Positions 50,257 to 58,011 of a stretch of DNA of 64,000 bases are shown here, piece after piece (the first letter of the stretch is position 1; every line of letters starts with the position of its first letter). The DNA is taken from NCBI GenBank assembly GCA_934255135.1, contig CAKQMV010000006.1:33366-97365 (forward strand), written 5' to 3'. The stretch is from an uncultured Clostridia bacterium (GTDB lineage Bacteria; Bacillota; Clostridia; Peptostreptococcales; Anaerovoracaceae). A program made the translations under genes and the position numbers. The notes below the pieces were generated by a model. That model was not told the origin of the DNA. It made no database searches and saw only the letters and a program-made list of their open reading frames with translations.

Positions 50257-52433
50257 TTATTATCCCTCCAGTATTTCTGCATTATATAGTAGGATGCTTT
50301 GAGTCTCTCATGGCTTGTCGGTTTCTCATCCCAGCCATCTAGCTTAAGAGGATTCATAGGAATTCTCTTAGTGTCGCCAAATGCACCAATTCCGGCATAC
50401 AACTTGTCTATATTGATGTGCGCTACTCCATAGTTTCCATCATAATAGTCATCATGAATCTCCATTCTCGATGGGTCGGAGAAATTCAGCAGCTGCCAAG
50501 GGAGCTTTATCTCAACGAAGTCGTCACCATACATGAAATCAGCCAGTGAGTTAAAGTCCTCGCTATCAGGGTTTGCATTACCGTAAGTAAGCTTACCAGT
50601 TTCATATATCTCTGCAGGTGTCGTATTATCCCCTGTCTCTAATGCTGTAGCTGTTTGAAGAATCATATTAATTTTCACAAACTTAGATGAATGCTTCATA
50701 GGGATGTTCCCTTTAACATAGGTATCATAACCCCACACATTCTGCGAGTAATTTGCTCTCAAAGCTTCATATCTTTCCTGAACAAGTAGCCTGCTGTTAT
50801 TTACCCCATTCAGATTGATAAGAAAGTCTGCAGCCCTTCCGAATTTCAACTTATTGTTATCGCAATAGTTACTTCCACTCTTAGGCGTCACATCGATAGG
50901 AATCGCAAGTTTCTCCCCTCTTAAACTCTTGCCTTTGTCCTTAACACGCAAATATATAAACTTCTCATCGTATTTCATAGACAGAGTTAAGCCTTTATTT
51001 CTTGATATGATATCATCATCAGTCCATTCAGAATCGTCACCATCAACATAACAAATAGATTCCTTCTTGCCTGGATCAAAGGCAACTATTCCAAAATATT
51101 GCTCATTTGTCTGGTAATCCGACCAGAATGGAGTTCGTCTCATATTAATCGCGTACATCGTATTCCATGTTCTCTTGAACCATTCATCGTGCCATGAGAA
51201 TGCACATCCACCTGCACAATTTTCAGCCATAATGTCTTCATAGCATTCAACCAATGCCTCTCCTTGTTCCTGCTCAGACATATTGCCCTGATTCCTTCCA
51301 GTGTTTCTGTCTCTCTGAGCCATACCTCGACCAGTTGATACTCCAAATTCTGATATCACAACAGGCATGCTGTGGTGTCTTGTAAGCATGGACAGGTACG
51401 CTTTGTATGTATTCAACTCTCCATTTTCTGTCATAAACTCATATGGATTTGTTACTCCGTAAATACTCAGATCATCGACATATGATAGATAATCTGGATA
51501 ATATGGGTATACATGGTATGAAGCAAACTGACCCGATATGAACTTATCAGTTGTTTTGATATGCTCGACATCCACCTTCGCACATTTCTTGAAATACTCG
51601 GCAACGTTTTCTGGATAATCAAACGGGTCTGTTGTAGGCCAATTGGAAAATGCAACCAGTCTCTGTTTCTTATATCTCTTTGTCTCATATTCAATGGCCT
51701 TATCTCCAGCCTCTGCAAGTAAAGCTTCAAACGGCGTAGCTTCTTCGCTTGTGTACATATACTTTCCCTTATACGATGAATAGCCCTCCATCTTATCGTA
51801 CTTATGATCAGTATATGCAACCGATACATCTTCCCACTCAACTCCGAGTATATATCCGATTACCCACGGACTTATGTCGTGGTCATATTTTCCGGAACCT
51901 GCGGAATTGATGTCTCCAGGACTTAATCTTTTGCATCCGTGAACAACATCAATCATATCTCTGCAATCATCCTGGAAATTCTTAAATATATCGTCACTCC
52001 TCATATCTCTTCTGGAATTCATAAGGTAGTCATTAACCCATACTCCATGAATCAGATAGAGCGGATCTGGATTATCTTTATTGTATTTCCAGAAAGCGTC
52101 ATAGAACGTATCTTCCTGTACCGTATATATTCTTAATGTATTTGCTCCCATTTCCTGCATCTGTTTGAACCATTTCAGATAGGTTTCTTCTGTTATCTTA
52201 AACTCAGTCGCCCATCTTCCCGGGTAACCAGATCCCATATTTACACCCTTTATCTCAAAGTCCTCAAATCCCTCACCCTTGTCAAGCTGAATCTTATTTC
52301 CTTTAACCTTCGTGAAAGAAGTCACTTCCTTATTAGGGTGTAAATCTATAAAAATGCCTACGCGGTAATAAAGCGTATCAAAAGTTACCGCCGCAACTAT
52401 CAGTATAGATATCGTGATAATAAACTTTTTCAT
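50253..52433 (-). CDS. Exported glycoside hydrolase-like protein with C-terminal CBM9-like domain
   Basis: 726 residues. A membrane segment at 3-25 exports or anchors it. Residues ~58-440 look like a (beta/alpha)8 clan-A hydrolase: FEIKGVNMGSGYPG, MGANTLRIYTV, the acid/base candidate E199 in IGYILGVEWED and nucleophile candidate E362 in PVVISEFGVSTG. Residues ~490-715 resemble a CBM9/DOMON-type sugar-binding domain (GDDSEWTDDDI, FIYLRVKDKGK, FVEIKLPWQLLNF). It could trim or release the polymer made by the neighbouring synthase, as endoglucanases do in cellulose operons. The GH family cannot be fixed by eye. AGGTAGAG precedes the ATG. Confidence 0.78.
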   Translation of the reverse strand: MKKFIITISILIVAAVTFDTLYYRVGIFIDLHPNKEVTSFTKVKGNKIQLDKGEGFEDFEIKGVNMGSGYPGRWATEFKITEETYLKWFKQMQEMGANTLRIYTVQEDTFYDAFWKYNKDNPDPLYLIHGVWVNDYLMNSRRDMRSDDIFKNFQDDCRDMIDVVHGCKRLSPGDINSAGSGKYDHDISPWVIGYILGVEWEDVSVAYTDHKYDKMEGYSSYKGKYMYTSEEATPFEALLAEAGDKAIEYETKRYKKQRLVAFSNWPTTDPFDYPENVAEYFKKCAKVDVEHIKTTDKFISGQFASYHVYPYYPDYLSYVDDLSIYGVTNPYEFMTENGELNTYKAYLSMLTRHHSMPVVISEFGVSTGRGMAQRDRNTGRNQGNMSEQEQGEALVECYEDIMAENCAGGCAFSWHDEWFKRTWNTMYAINMRRTPFWSDYQTNEQYFGIVAFDPGKKESICYVDGDDSEWTDDDIISRNKGLTLSMKYDEKFIYLRVKDKGKSLRGEKLAIPIDVTPKSGSNYCDNNKLKFGRAADFLINLNGVNNSRLLVQERYEALRANYSQNVWGYDTYVKGNIPMKHSSKFVKINMILQTATALETGDNTTPAEIYETGKLTYGNANPDSEDFNSLADFMYGDDFVEIKLPWQLLNFSDPSRMEIHDDYYDGNYGVAHINIDKLYAGIGAFGDTKRIPMNPLKLDGWDEKPTSHERLKASYYIMQKYWRDNN

Positions 52434-52448
52434 TCTCTACCTCATAGT

Positions 52449-53918
52449 CTAATTCGCATTTGCATTAAATTTCTTTACCTTTGACTCAGCAGAATACTGT
52501 CTTAACGATTCGATATTCTCATCGAGCCAGATTCCTCTCTTATGAATATGTGCTTTCATAAATTTAATCGCCTGGCTGTAATTCCTAGGGTTTCTCGATG
52601 CAGGTTTAAGATAATCCTTCTCTTCATTGAATGAATATCCCCATACATCATAATTTCTATCTATTGCACCCCCTAGATATGTCTGAATTGCATCTATATT
52701 AGAATACAGATTGTCCTCGCTGAGTACTCCTTTCCTAAGTTCTCTATATCTTGTTATAACCGCTTCTACGAAATCTTCATCCTTTATCAACATGTTAAAC
52801 CATACAGCTTCATGCATTTCAAACTCATCTATCTTCACTTTATGAACATAGCAATCATCTGCAGAATTGAAGTCCCATATGCACATTCTGTATCTTCCAT
52901 CGTTGTCCTTATAGATATACGTTGATAGCCACCCGGCATCATAATTCTGTGTAAACTCATTTATTATAAAGAAATCCACAAATGATTCGACATCTATTAA
53001 ACTCTTGTATCCATACTTCTCATCATCGTAATCATATGAGTACAATGCCTTCTCAAAATCTGAAAAATCCTGTTCTATCGACTCTGCAATTTTAGGTGTA
53101 AGACTACCAGTTCCTGGATATACAATATTCAGTTTCTGCTTAGTTCTATACGTGTATCGCGAGAAAGGTTCGATATTCTTAATTTGTGTATCAGCGCCTC
53201 TATCAAGTCTTAAAACATATCCCGAGTATGTCTGATTACTTTCATCCACAGACAGATTTAATCTCGCACCATCTTCGCCTGCCGTTATCGTTTCTTCCAT
53301 AACGTACACACCCTTATATTCACCATTTACAAACACCTCACAGAATCTTACATTAGGTGCGTAATCCATTATTTGACCCGCAACGTTGTACCACAGATAA
53401 TTTCTCATAAGTGTTTTGTCAAGGAATGGGCCATGCAGAGCCCAGTCATGATGTGCTTTCATCCCCATGACTGCAACATCATTTTTCTTACATTCCTTAT
53501 CTATCAGCTTTAAGGCATATCCACTTTTATCGAAATATCTTGATGAATTGCCCCTAACATGAATCATCATTCTGCTTTTTTCTGATGCTTCATCACTCTC
53601 GTGATTGTTTGCATTCCCATTATCTATAATCCTGATTCTGCCCTCAATTTCGTCCTTGCCGTCCTTCGATTTTTCAAACTTCTTAAGATTTGTGTAAGGA
53701 TCTCTATATGCTTTACCCGGAATAGCCTCGTCTGTATCAATCTTTACTATAGGTAAGTTCGTGCACAGCTCTTTCCTATCACATTCAGCGCATCCCGTAT
53801 ATGCAGAGTCACTCTCATGCTGGATATATCTGTTAGAATCATAGTCCAGAAAACCTTCAGCAACGTATGCGACGCAGACAACAAGTATACACATTATTAT
53901 TCCAGCCAGCTTCTTCAA
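52449..53918 (-). CDS. CotH kinase family protein, exported
   Basis: 489 residues. A signal or anchor segment (LAGIIMCILVVCVAYVAEGF) precedes the CotH domain: IHVRGNSSRYFDKSGYALKL (nucleotide-binding arginine and serine region), WALHGPFLDKTLMRNYL, FVNGEYKGVYVMEE, RLDRGAD and the metal-site aspartate in MCIWDFNSADD. CotH proteins are atypical protein kinases; homologues outside spores are often exported and near polysaccharide genes. Four cysteines at the N-terminus (CAECDRKELC) could form disulfides. It starts at TTG 53918 with AAAGGGG upstream. Placed between the DUF4956 and hydrolase genes of the operon. Confidence 0.85.
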   Translation of the reverse strand: MKKLAGIIMCILVVCVAYVAEGFLDYDSNRYIQHESDSAYTGCAECDRKELCTNLPIVKIDTDEAIPGKAYRDPYTNLKKFEKSKDGKDEIEGRIRIIDNGNANNHESDEASEKSRMMIHVRGNSSRYFDKSGYALKLIDKECKKNDVAVMGMKAHHDWALHGPFLDKTLMRNYLWYNVAGQIMDYAPNVRFCEVFVNGEYKGVYVMEETITAGEDGARLNLSVDESNQTYSGYVLRLDRGADTQIKNIEPFSRYTYRTKQKLNIVYPGTGSLTPKIAESIEQDFSDFEKALYSYDYDDEKYGYKSLIDVESFVDFFIINEFTQNYDAGWLSTYIYKDNDGRYRMCIWDFNSADDCYVHKVKIDEFEMHEAVWFNMLIKDEDFVEAVITRYRELRKGVLSEDNLYSNIDAIQTYLGGAIDRNYDVWGYSFNEEKDYLKPASRNPRNYSQAIKFMKAHIHKRGIWLDENIESLRQYSAESKVKKFNANAN

Positions 53919-53959
53919 TTATCTGCACCCCTTTCTTTCTGACTAAACGCTATATTTCG

Positions 53960-54637
53960 CTACGCCGAAACCTCATCATTCTGCATTACTATGTTTACGT
54001 AATCAACTCCTCCTATTTCAAAGATTGCATCGGTTACATTAATTGTCTCATTCTCAGCATCCTTAAGTATCTTTGTAGAAATCTCATATATAAGCTCAAC
54101 GCTCTCTTCCGTAGCATTTCGTACTCTAAGCACCGCTTTTCTGTTAAAAAGTTTAAACACCTGCGACTGAATCGCGGACTGTTTATTCCTGTTTGCTCTG
54201 ATTATAAGGAGCATTCTGTTGTCGCTCTTGATAGAACCAAGAAGCAGGAGCACAGTAAATGTTATCGCCGCGCCTATTGCTGCAACCAGATAATCTCCAA
54301 CACCGCAGCATATTCCAACAATTATCGCCCAGAAAATATACATAGTGTCACGGCTGTCCTTGATTGTTGTTCTAAATCTCACTATGGAAAGTGCACCTAC
54401 CATACCAAGAGATAATGCTATGTTATTACCTATAACCGTCATTACCGTTCCTGTAAGAATTGCCATTACAGTAAGGGATACGTTGAACTTCTTGCTGTAA
54501 ATTGTTCCCTTATGTGACAGATAATATGAGAAATTAATCACCATGCCGATCAATGCAGCCATGCAGATATTCAATGCAACCTGCTTAGGTGTCATCTCTC
54601 CTGTATTCTGAAGAATAGAAAATAGTTGTTCTTTCAT
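53960..54637 (-). CDS. DUF4956 membrane protein
   Basis: 225 residues with four membrane segments in the first 140 (ALNICMAALIGMVINFSYYL, FNVSLTVMAILTGTVMTVIGNNIALSLGMVGALSIVRFRT, IFWAIIVGICCGVGDYLVAAIGAAITFTVLLLL) and a cytoplasmic ferredoxin-like C-terminal domain (150-225). The motif LGMVGALSIVRFRT with TTIKDSRDT is characteristic of DUF4956. The family often stands beside VTC-domain and CotH genes, as here (14 bases from the VTC gene). Molecular function unknown; a role in polymer assembly is inferred. AGGAGGGG precedes the ATG. Confidence 0.85.
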   Translation of the reverse strand: MKEQLFSILQNTGEMTPKQVALNICMAALIGMVINFSYYLSHKGTIYSKKFNVSLTVMAILTGTVMTVIGNNIALSLGMVGALSIVRFRTTIKDSRDTMYIFWAIIVGICCGVGDYLVAAIGAAITFTVLLLLGSIKSDNRMLLIIRANRNKQSAIQSQVFKLFNRKAVLRVRNATEESVELIYEISTKILKDAENETINVTDAIFEIGGVDYVNIVMQNDEVSA

Positions 54638-54651
54638 CTCTGCAACCCCTC

Positions 54652-55350
54652 CTATATATGTGTTCTGTATCCGTTCTGTCTCGCCAGTAAATACTTGCTG
54701 ACCGTCATCTCGCTTTGATCTGTCGTATTGATGAGTCCTCTAATGTATTCCAGCAAGAAACCATTAAACTTGACTTCCATAACAACACCGTATGGATCGA
54801 GCACGTAGTTCATATTAAGCGTCTCTGAAAAAATGTCGACTGAGCTTTCTGTGGACTCCACGTGGCTGTCGAATGTCACTCTTATATTGTTTTCTTTAGC
54901 TATAAATGCCTTGCGCCTGTACTGAACTATCGTCTTCGGTCTGTAGCATTTCATCTGCATATACGCATACATCTCAGCAGCAAACGGTTCACTATAACTG
55001 AGCAACGGTGACAAGTCTCCCTGTATCAATCTTTCAGCATCAGCCCTTGATACAGTAAGCGATCTCTTAAGCTGCCTCGCACCTTGCTTCTGTTTCATCT
55101 CAAGCTTTGCGACCTGATCCGATGGATCATATATTCTCAGTCTTATTTTTCGTCTTAGCTCTACTCCAGCCAGCTTCTCCTCGAAATCATCATCAAACGG
55201 AGTATCGAAATATAGAGATCTTACAATGTAGCCTGTCGGCCCGTTATGTAAATCCGGAATCATGACCTGATCAAGCTTATGGCTCTGCCTCATCGCTTCC
55301 TCAATTCCGATCAGAAATTTCTTCTCTTCTCGCAGTACATGCTTTAACAT
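54652..55350 (-). CDS. VTC (polyphosphate polymerase) domain protein
   Basis: 232 residues of the VTC/CYTH-like triphosphate tunnel fold. Seen: a start REEKKFLI with the EKK motif, RSLYFDTPFDDDFEEK, the basic strands RRKIRLRIYD, KLEMKQKQGARQLKRSL, YRRKAF, and an acidic strand MEVKFNG. In yeast Vtc4 this domain polymerises polyphosphate from ATP; bacterial stand-alone copies linked with CotH and DUF4956 have no settled function. First gene of the operon, 20 bases beyond a riboswitch-controlled terminator. GGGGGATG precedes the ATG. Confidence 0.88.
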   Translation of the reverse strand: MLKHVLREEKKFLIGIEEAMRQSHKLDQVMIPDLHNGPTGYIVRSLYFDTPFDDDFEEKLAGVELRRKIRLRIYDPSDQVAKLEMKQKQGARQLKRSLTVSRADAERLIQGDLSPLLSYSEPFAAEMYAYMQMKCYRPKTIVQYRRKAFIAKENNIRVTFDSHVESTESSVDIFSETLNMNYVLDPYGVVMEVKFNGFLLEYIRGLINTTDQSEMTVSKYLLARQNGYRTHI

Positions 55351-55365
55351 TACATCCCCCTATAT

Positions 55366-55401
55366 AAAAAACCGACCGCAGATACATTCTCTGCAGCCGG
55401 T
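55366..55401 (-). terminator. Riboswitch-controlled intrinsic terminator in the exopolysaccharide operon leader
   Basis: On the minus strand a 12-base arm (55390-55401, beginning ACCGGC) pairs fully with TCTGCGGTCGGT (two wobbles) across a seven-base loop, and a T tract follows. The 5' arm is shared with the 3' strand of the riboswitch P3 region, so the two folds compete. Confidence 0.88.
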
Positions 55402-55480
55402 CTATCATACAAAAATATTGCTTAGATACCTGAGCTTTGCGCCCCTGCCTTTCAACAGGTTTGCCGTATTCAATCTTTTT
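55393..55480 (-). promoter_or_regulatory. Class I cyclic-di-GMP riboswitch (GEMM-I)
   Basis: The minus-strand leader shows the diagnostic GEMM-I series: CGGCAAACC, a P2 hairpin closed by the GAAA tetraloop (CCTGTT-GAAA-GGCAGG), GGCGCAAAGC, then P3 with TCTAAG and TATGA, the two halves of the tetraloop receptor, and the closing strand GATAGACCGGC. The order and spacing agree with known clostridial c-di-GMP riboswitches. It sits 43 bases before the VTC gene and overlaps the terminator at 55366-55401. Because the aptamer's 3' strand is the terminator's 5' arm, ligand binding should favour read-through. Confidence 0.92.
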
Positions 55481-55700
55481 AATTACTTATCGAGCGGCTT
55501 CATGATTGGGACGATTTAGGACATCGTTTCAATTCTTGCTATAACCCAACATAGTTCAAAATAAGTCGCAAATCAGATTTTTTCAAAATCCTACTTTACT
55601 TTATTTTCGATTAGTTTCGTGGGGGCTTTGTGTAAGAATTGATGTAAATGATGTAAATGCTTTTATCCACCAACTATGAAGTCCGTATCAATTTAATCTG
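55481..55700. other. Junction region between integrase and riboswitch; probable attachment-site area
   Basis: This 220-base AT-rich stretch joins the integrative element to the exopolysaccharide leader. It contains a tandem 9-base repeat ATGTAAATG (55642-55659), a candidate integrase arm site, and the small hairpin GATTTT-TTC-AAAATC. No terminator follows int, and no convincing promoter for the operon is visible; TTGAAA with TATTTT at 17-base spacing on the minus strand is the best weak candidate. The crossover point cannot be set without the other end of the element. Confidence 0.5.
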
Positions 55701-56954
55701 TCAAACCGACACTTTATTATACTCATTTTTGAAGTAGGAGTCAAGACCTTCAAATTCGGACTTCCTCAGCTCCTTTGTTACATCGGTATAGATGTTGAGC
55801 GTAGTTGAAATATCCTTATGACCGAGCGTGTCCTGAATGACCTTAACATTTACCCCTGCTTCGCACATTCTTGTTGTGAAAGTATGCCTTAAAGAATGGC
55901 AGCTAAAATGCGGGAGCAATACTTCTGCATTTTCATCTTTCAACAACTGCTCATCGTTACAGTCACGAATAATACGGCGAATTGCTTTGTTGAGGGTTGC
56001 CTGATGTTGCGGCTGTCCGAAACGGTTGATGAAGATAAAATCGGTGTATCCGTCAACAGTCGCTTCACAATGAAGGTCAAGTAATTCCTGTCTTTCTTTT
56101 TCCATTAAAAATGCTTCTTTGACGAAACCGAGCATAGGCACTTTTCTTCTTCCTGCCGGGGTTTTGGTCGTATTAACATTGAAGTAACAGCCACGCTTAC
56201 TGCCCTCGGTACGATGGTCATAGTAAACCAGCGTGTGGTTCACATCAATGATACCTTCTTCCAAATCAATATCGCACCATCTTAACCCTGTAACCTCTCC
56301 AACACGAAGTCCCGTACCAATCATAACCGCAAACACCGGATACCAATACTTTGATGTCGGAGAGTTTTTCAAATAGTCAAGAAACAACTCTTGCTCCGGC
56401 TTTGTTAAGGCTCTACGCTTCTCGGTCTGAAAACAATGGGACTGTTTCAACTCTTTGAGCACATTGTTTGACGGGTTATTCCTGATGTAGTCATCATCGA
56501 CCGCCATATCCAAAATCTGATGGAGAACCGTATGAATATTATCAATGGTCGCCGGCTTCAGATGGCGTTCGTCTGCAAGGTAATTATAGAACCTCTTTAT
56601 ATCTGTTTTTCTCAGAGAAGATACAGTCTTTGAACCTATCTGATGACGGACAAAGGTCTCATACATATACTTATAGTTTTCAAAGGTGTTGTTTTTCAGA
56701 CCTCGCTTCAAATCCTTCCAAAGCTCATAAATGTCATTGACCGTTGTGTATCGAGCTTCTGCCTTAATGCCATCGCTCTTGTCTTTTGCGATTTGTTCCT
56801 CTTTGTATCGCAGTTCATCAAGTGTCTTGGCATACACATAACGCCTTTTGTGGTTGGCGTCCGTCCAACTGAAATGGTATGTACCATCGGCTCTCTGTGA
56901 TTCGCCTGTACGAAGCACTACTCTTGATTTGTCTTTTCTTTTTGTTCTTGGCAT
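55701..56954 (-). CDS. int: Tyrosine-type site-specific integrase
   Basis: 417 residues: an N-terminal arm-binding domain (about 1-60, HFSWTDANHKRRYVYAKTLDEL), a SAM-like core-binding domain (70-160) and the catalytic domain (190-400) with the residues of the family: Arg in GTGLRVGEVTGLRW, HxxR in HSLRHTFTTRM, His in LGHKDISTTLNIY and the nucleophilic Tyr in NIYTDVT. Closest in plan to Tn916-type integrases. It integrates and excises the element; the excisionase gene lies 14 bases upstream. No terminator is seen downstream, so its transcript may reach the c-di-GMP riboswitch. Confidence 0.95.
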   Translation of the reverse strand: MPRTKRKDKSRVVLRTGESQRADGTYHFSWTDANHKRRYVYAKTLDELRYKEEQIAKDKSDGIKAEARYTTVNDIYELWKDLKRGLKNNTFENYKYMYETFVRHQIGSKTVSSLRKTDIKRFYNYLADERHLKPATIDNIHTVLHQILDMAVDDDYIRNNPSNNVLKELKQSHCFQTEKRRALTKPEQELFLDYLKNSPTSKYWYPVFAVMIGTGLRVGEVTGLRWCDIDLEEGIIDVNHTLVYYDHRTEGSKRGCYFNVNTTKTPAGRRKVPMLGFVKEAFLMEKERQELLDLHCEATVDGYTDFIFINRFGQPQHQATLNKAIRRIIRDCNDEQLLKDENAEVLLPHFSCHSLRHTFTTRMCEAGVNVKVIQDTLGHKDISTTLNIYTDVTKELRKSEFEGLDSYFKNEYNKVSV

Positions 56955-56968
56955 AACTTTTTCCTCCC

Positions 56969-57208
56969 TTAAATACTAAATTGCTTATCAAGATAATCAA
57001 TAAATTTGTCTCGGATTACACAGACCTGAACACCGTTAGTGACAGCAAAGGGACAATCGCCCCTCATTATGATTTGCCTGATTTTTGTCCTGCCGATACC
57101 GGTGTACTCGGCTGCTTCCTCAACCGTTAAAACCTTCTTCTCCCAAAAGGGAGCATTTTCTTTTCGCTTTTCGAGTAAGACTCTGTAAGCTAAAACATCG
57201 TTGTCCAT
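56969..57208 (-). CDS. Excisionase-like DNA-binding protein, copy 1 (nearest int)
   Basis: 79 residues with a MerR/Xis-type winged helix: LTVEEAAEYTGIGRTKIRQIIMRGDCPFAVTNGVQVCVIRDKFIDYLDKQFSI. The N-terminus (DVLAYRVLLEKRKENAPFWEKK) is longer and unlike the other three copies. Position directly before int matches Tn916 Xis, which bends DNA at the element ends to promote excision. Ribosome site GGAGG lies before the ATG. Confidence 0.85.
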   Translation of the reverse strand: MDNDVLAYRVLLEKRKENAPFWEKKVLTVEEAAEYTGIGRTKIRQIIMRGDCPFAVTNGVQVCVIRDKFIDYLDKQFSI

Positions 57209-57220
57209 AAGCCCTCCTTC

Positions 57221-57457
57221 CTATATTGAGTACATTTTCTCAATGTACTCATCAAAAACTCGTCTCTTAATCATTCGTCTGTTTCCTACCCACAGAACAA
57301 ACGGACATTTTTCTCGGCTTGTCATCTCATAGAGTTTGTCTCTGCCTATGCCTGTGTAAGCGGTCGCTTCATCAATCGTAAGGTAAGGCTTTACCCAAAC
57401 CGGCACGGTTTCCACCTGATTACCTGAATTATTCAATTCAGTCTGCTTATTTCCCAT
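57221..57457 (-). CDS. Excisionase-like DNA-binding protein, copy 2
   Basis: 78 residues from ATG 57457, which has GGAGG upstream; a frame to 57505 overlaps the previous gene. Core: VWVKPYLTIDEATAYTGIGRDKLYEMTSREKCPFVLWVGNRRMIKRRVFDEYIEKMYSI. It shares the GIGxxKLYEMT and CPFVLWxGxRRMIKRxxFDE blocks with copy 4 almost residue for residue, so the two are recent duplicates. The polar N-terminus (NKQTELNNSGNQVETV) differs between copies. Confidence 0.8.
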   Translation of the reverse strand: MGNKQTELNNSGNQVETVPVWVKPYLTIDEATAYTGIGRDKLYEMTSREKCPFVLWVGNRRMIKRRVFDEYIEKMYSI

Positions 57458-57470
57458 AACACCACCTCCA

Positions 57471-57692
57471 TCAGAGGGAATACTGCGATGACAGGTATTC
57501 CTCAAATTGTTTCCTTTTAATCAATCGCTTTGCCCCGTTCCAAAGAACGAAAGGACAATCTTCGCAATTCGATAGTTCTTTTATCTTTGATGTGCCAATG
57601 CCCGAATATTCCGAAGCTTCTTCAACCGTAAGGTTCATCTTCTTCCAAATTGGGACACTCGACATATTGGATTTAAGTTGTTTGTCAGACAT
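57471..57692 (-). CDS. Excisionase-like DNA-binding protein, copy 3
   Basis: 73 residues: VPIWKKMNLTVEEASEYSGIGTSKIKELSNCEDCPFVLWNGAKRLIKRKQFEEYLSSQYSL. Same winged-helix plan and length as its neighbours, with the recognition segment ELSNCED replacing EMTxxxx. AAGGAGG precedes the ATG. It is one of four tandem paralogues between the MazF-like gene and int. Confidence 0.8.
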   Translation of the reverse strand: MSDKQLKSNMSSVPIWKKMNLTVEEASEYSGIGTSKIKELSNCEDCPFVLWNGAKRLIKRKQFEEYLSSQYSL

Positions 57693-57789
57693 ACGCTGTA
57701 ACCTCCTTGCCTTTGGTGATTACAGCATACTCAAAAGTCTGCGGTAAGCCAATTATGCGAATCGGCTCATCGCAGACTTGACTTTTTCC

Positions 57790-58011
57790 TTAAATCGAGT
57801 ATTGCCTTTCGATAAACTCGTCAAAGACTTTCCTTTTAATCATTCTTCTGCTACCAATCCAAAGAACAAAAGGACAATCCTGACTTTCCGTCATTTCATA
57901 AAGCTTTCCCATTCCAATACCGGAATAAGCTGCCGCCTCCTCAATAGACAGGTTTGGTTTACACCAAAGAGGAATGTTGTAACGCTTCTTTTTTTCACTG
58001 CTATTTGACAT
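57790..58011 (-). CDS. Excisionase-like DNA-binding protein, copy 4
   Basis: 73 residues from ATG 58011: YNIPLWCKPNLSIEEAAAYSGIGMGKLYEMTESQDCPFVLWIGSRRMIKRKVFDEFIERQYSI. The start is chosen because AAAGGGG stands upstream and the family starts here; a frame to 58134 overlaps the MazF-like gene almost wholly. The accepted start still overlaps the end of that gene by 11 bases, which suggests translational coupling. Confidence 0.8.
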   Translation of the reverse strand: MSNSSEKKKRYNIPLWCKPNLSIEEAAAYSGIGMGKLYEMTESQDCPFVLWIGSRRMIKRKVFDEFIERQYSI

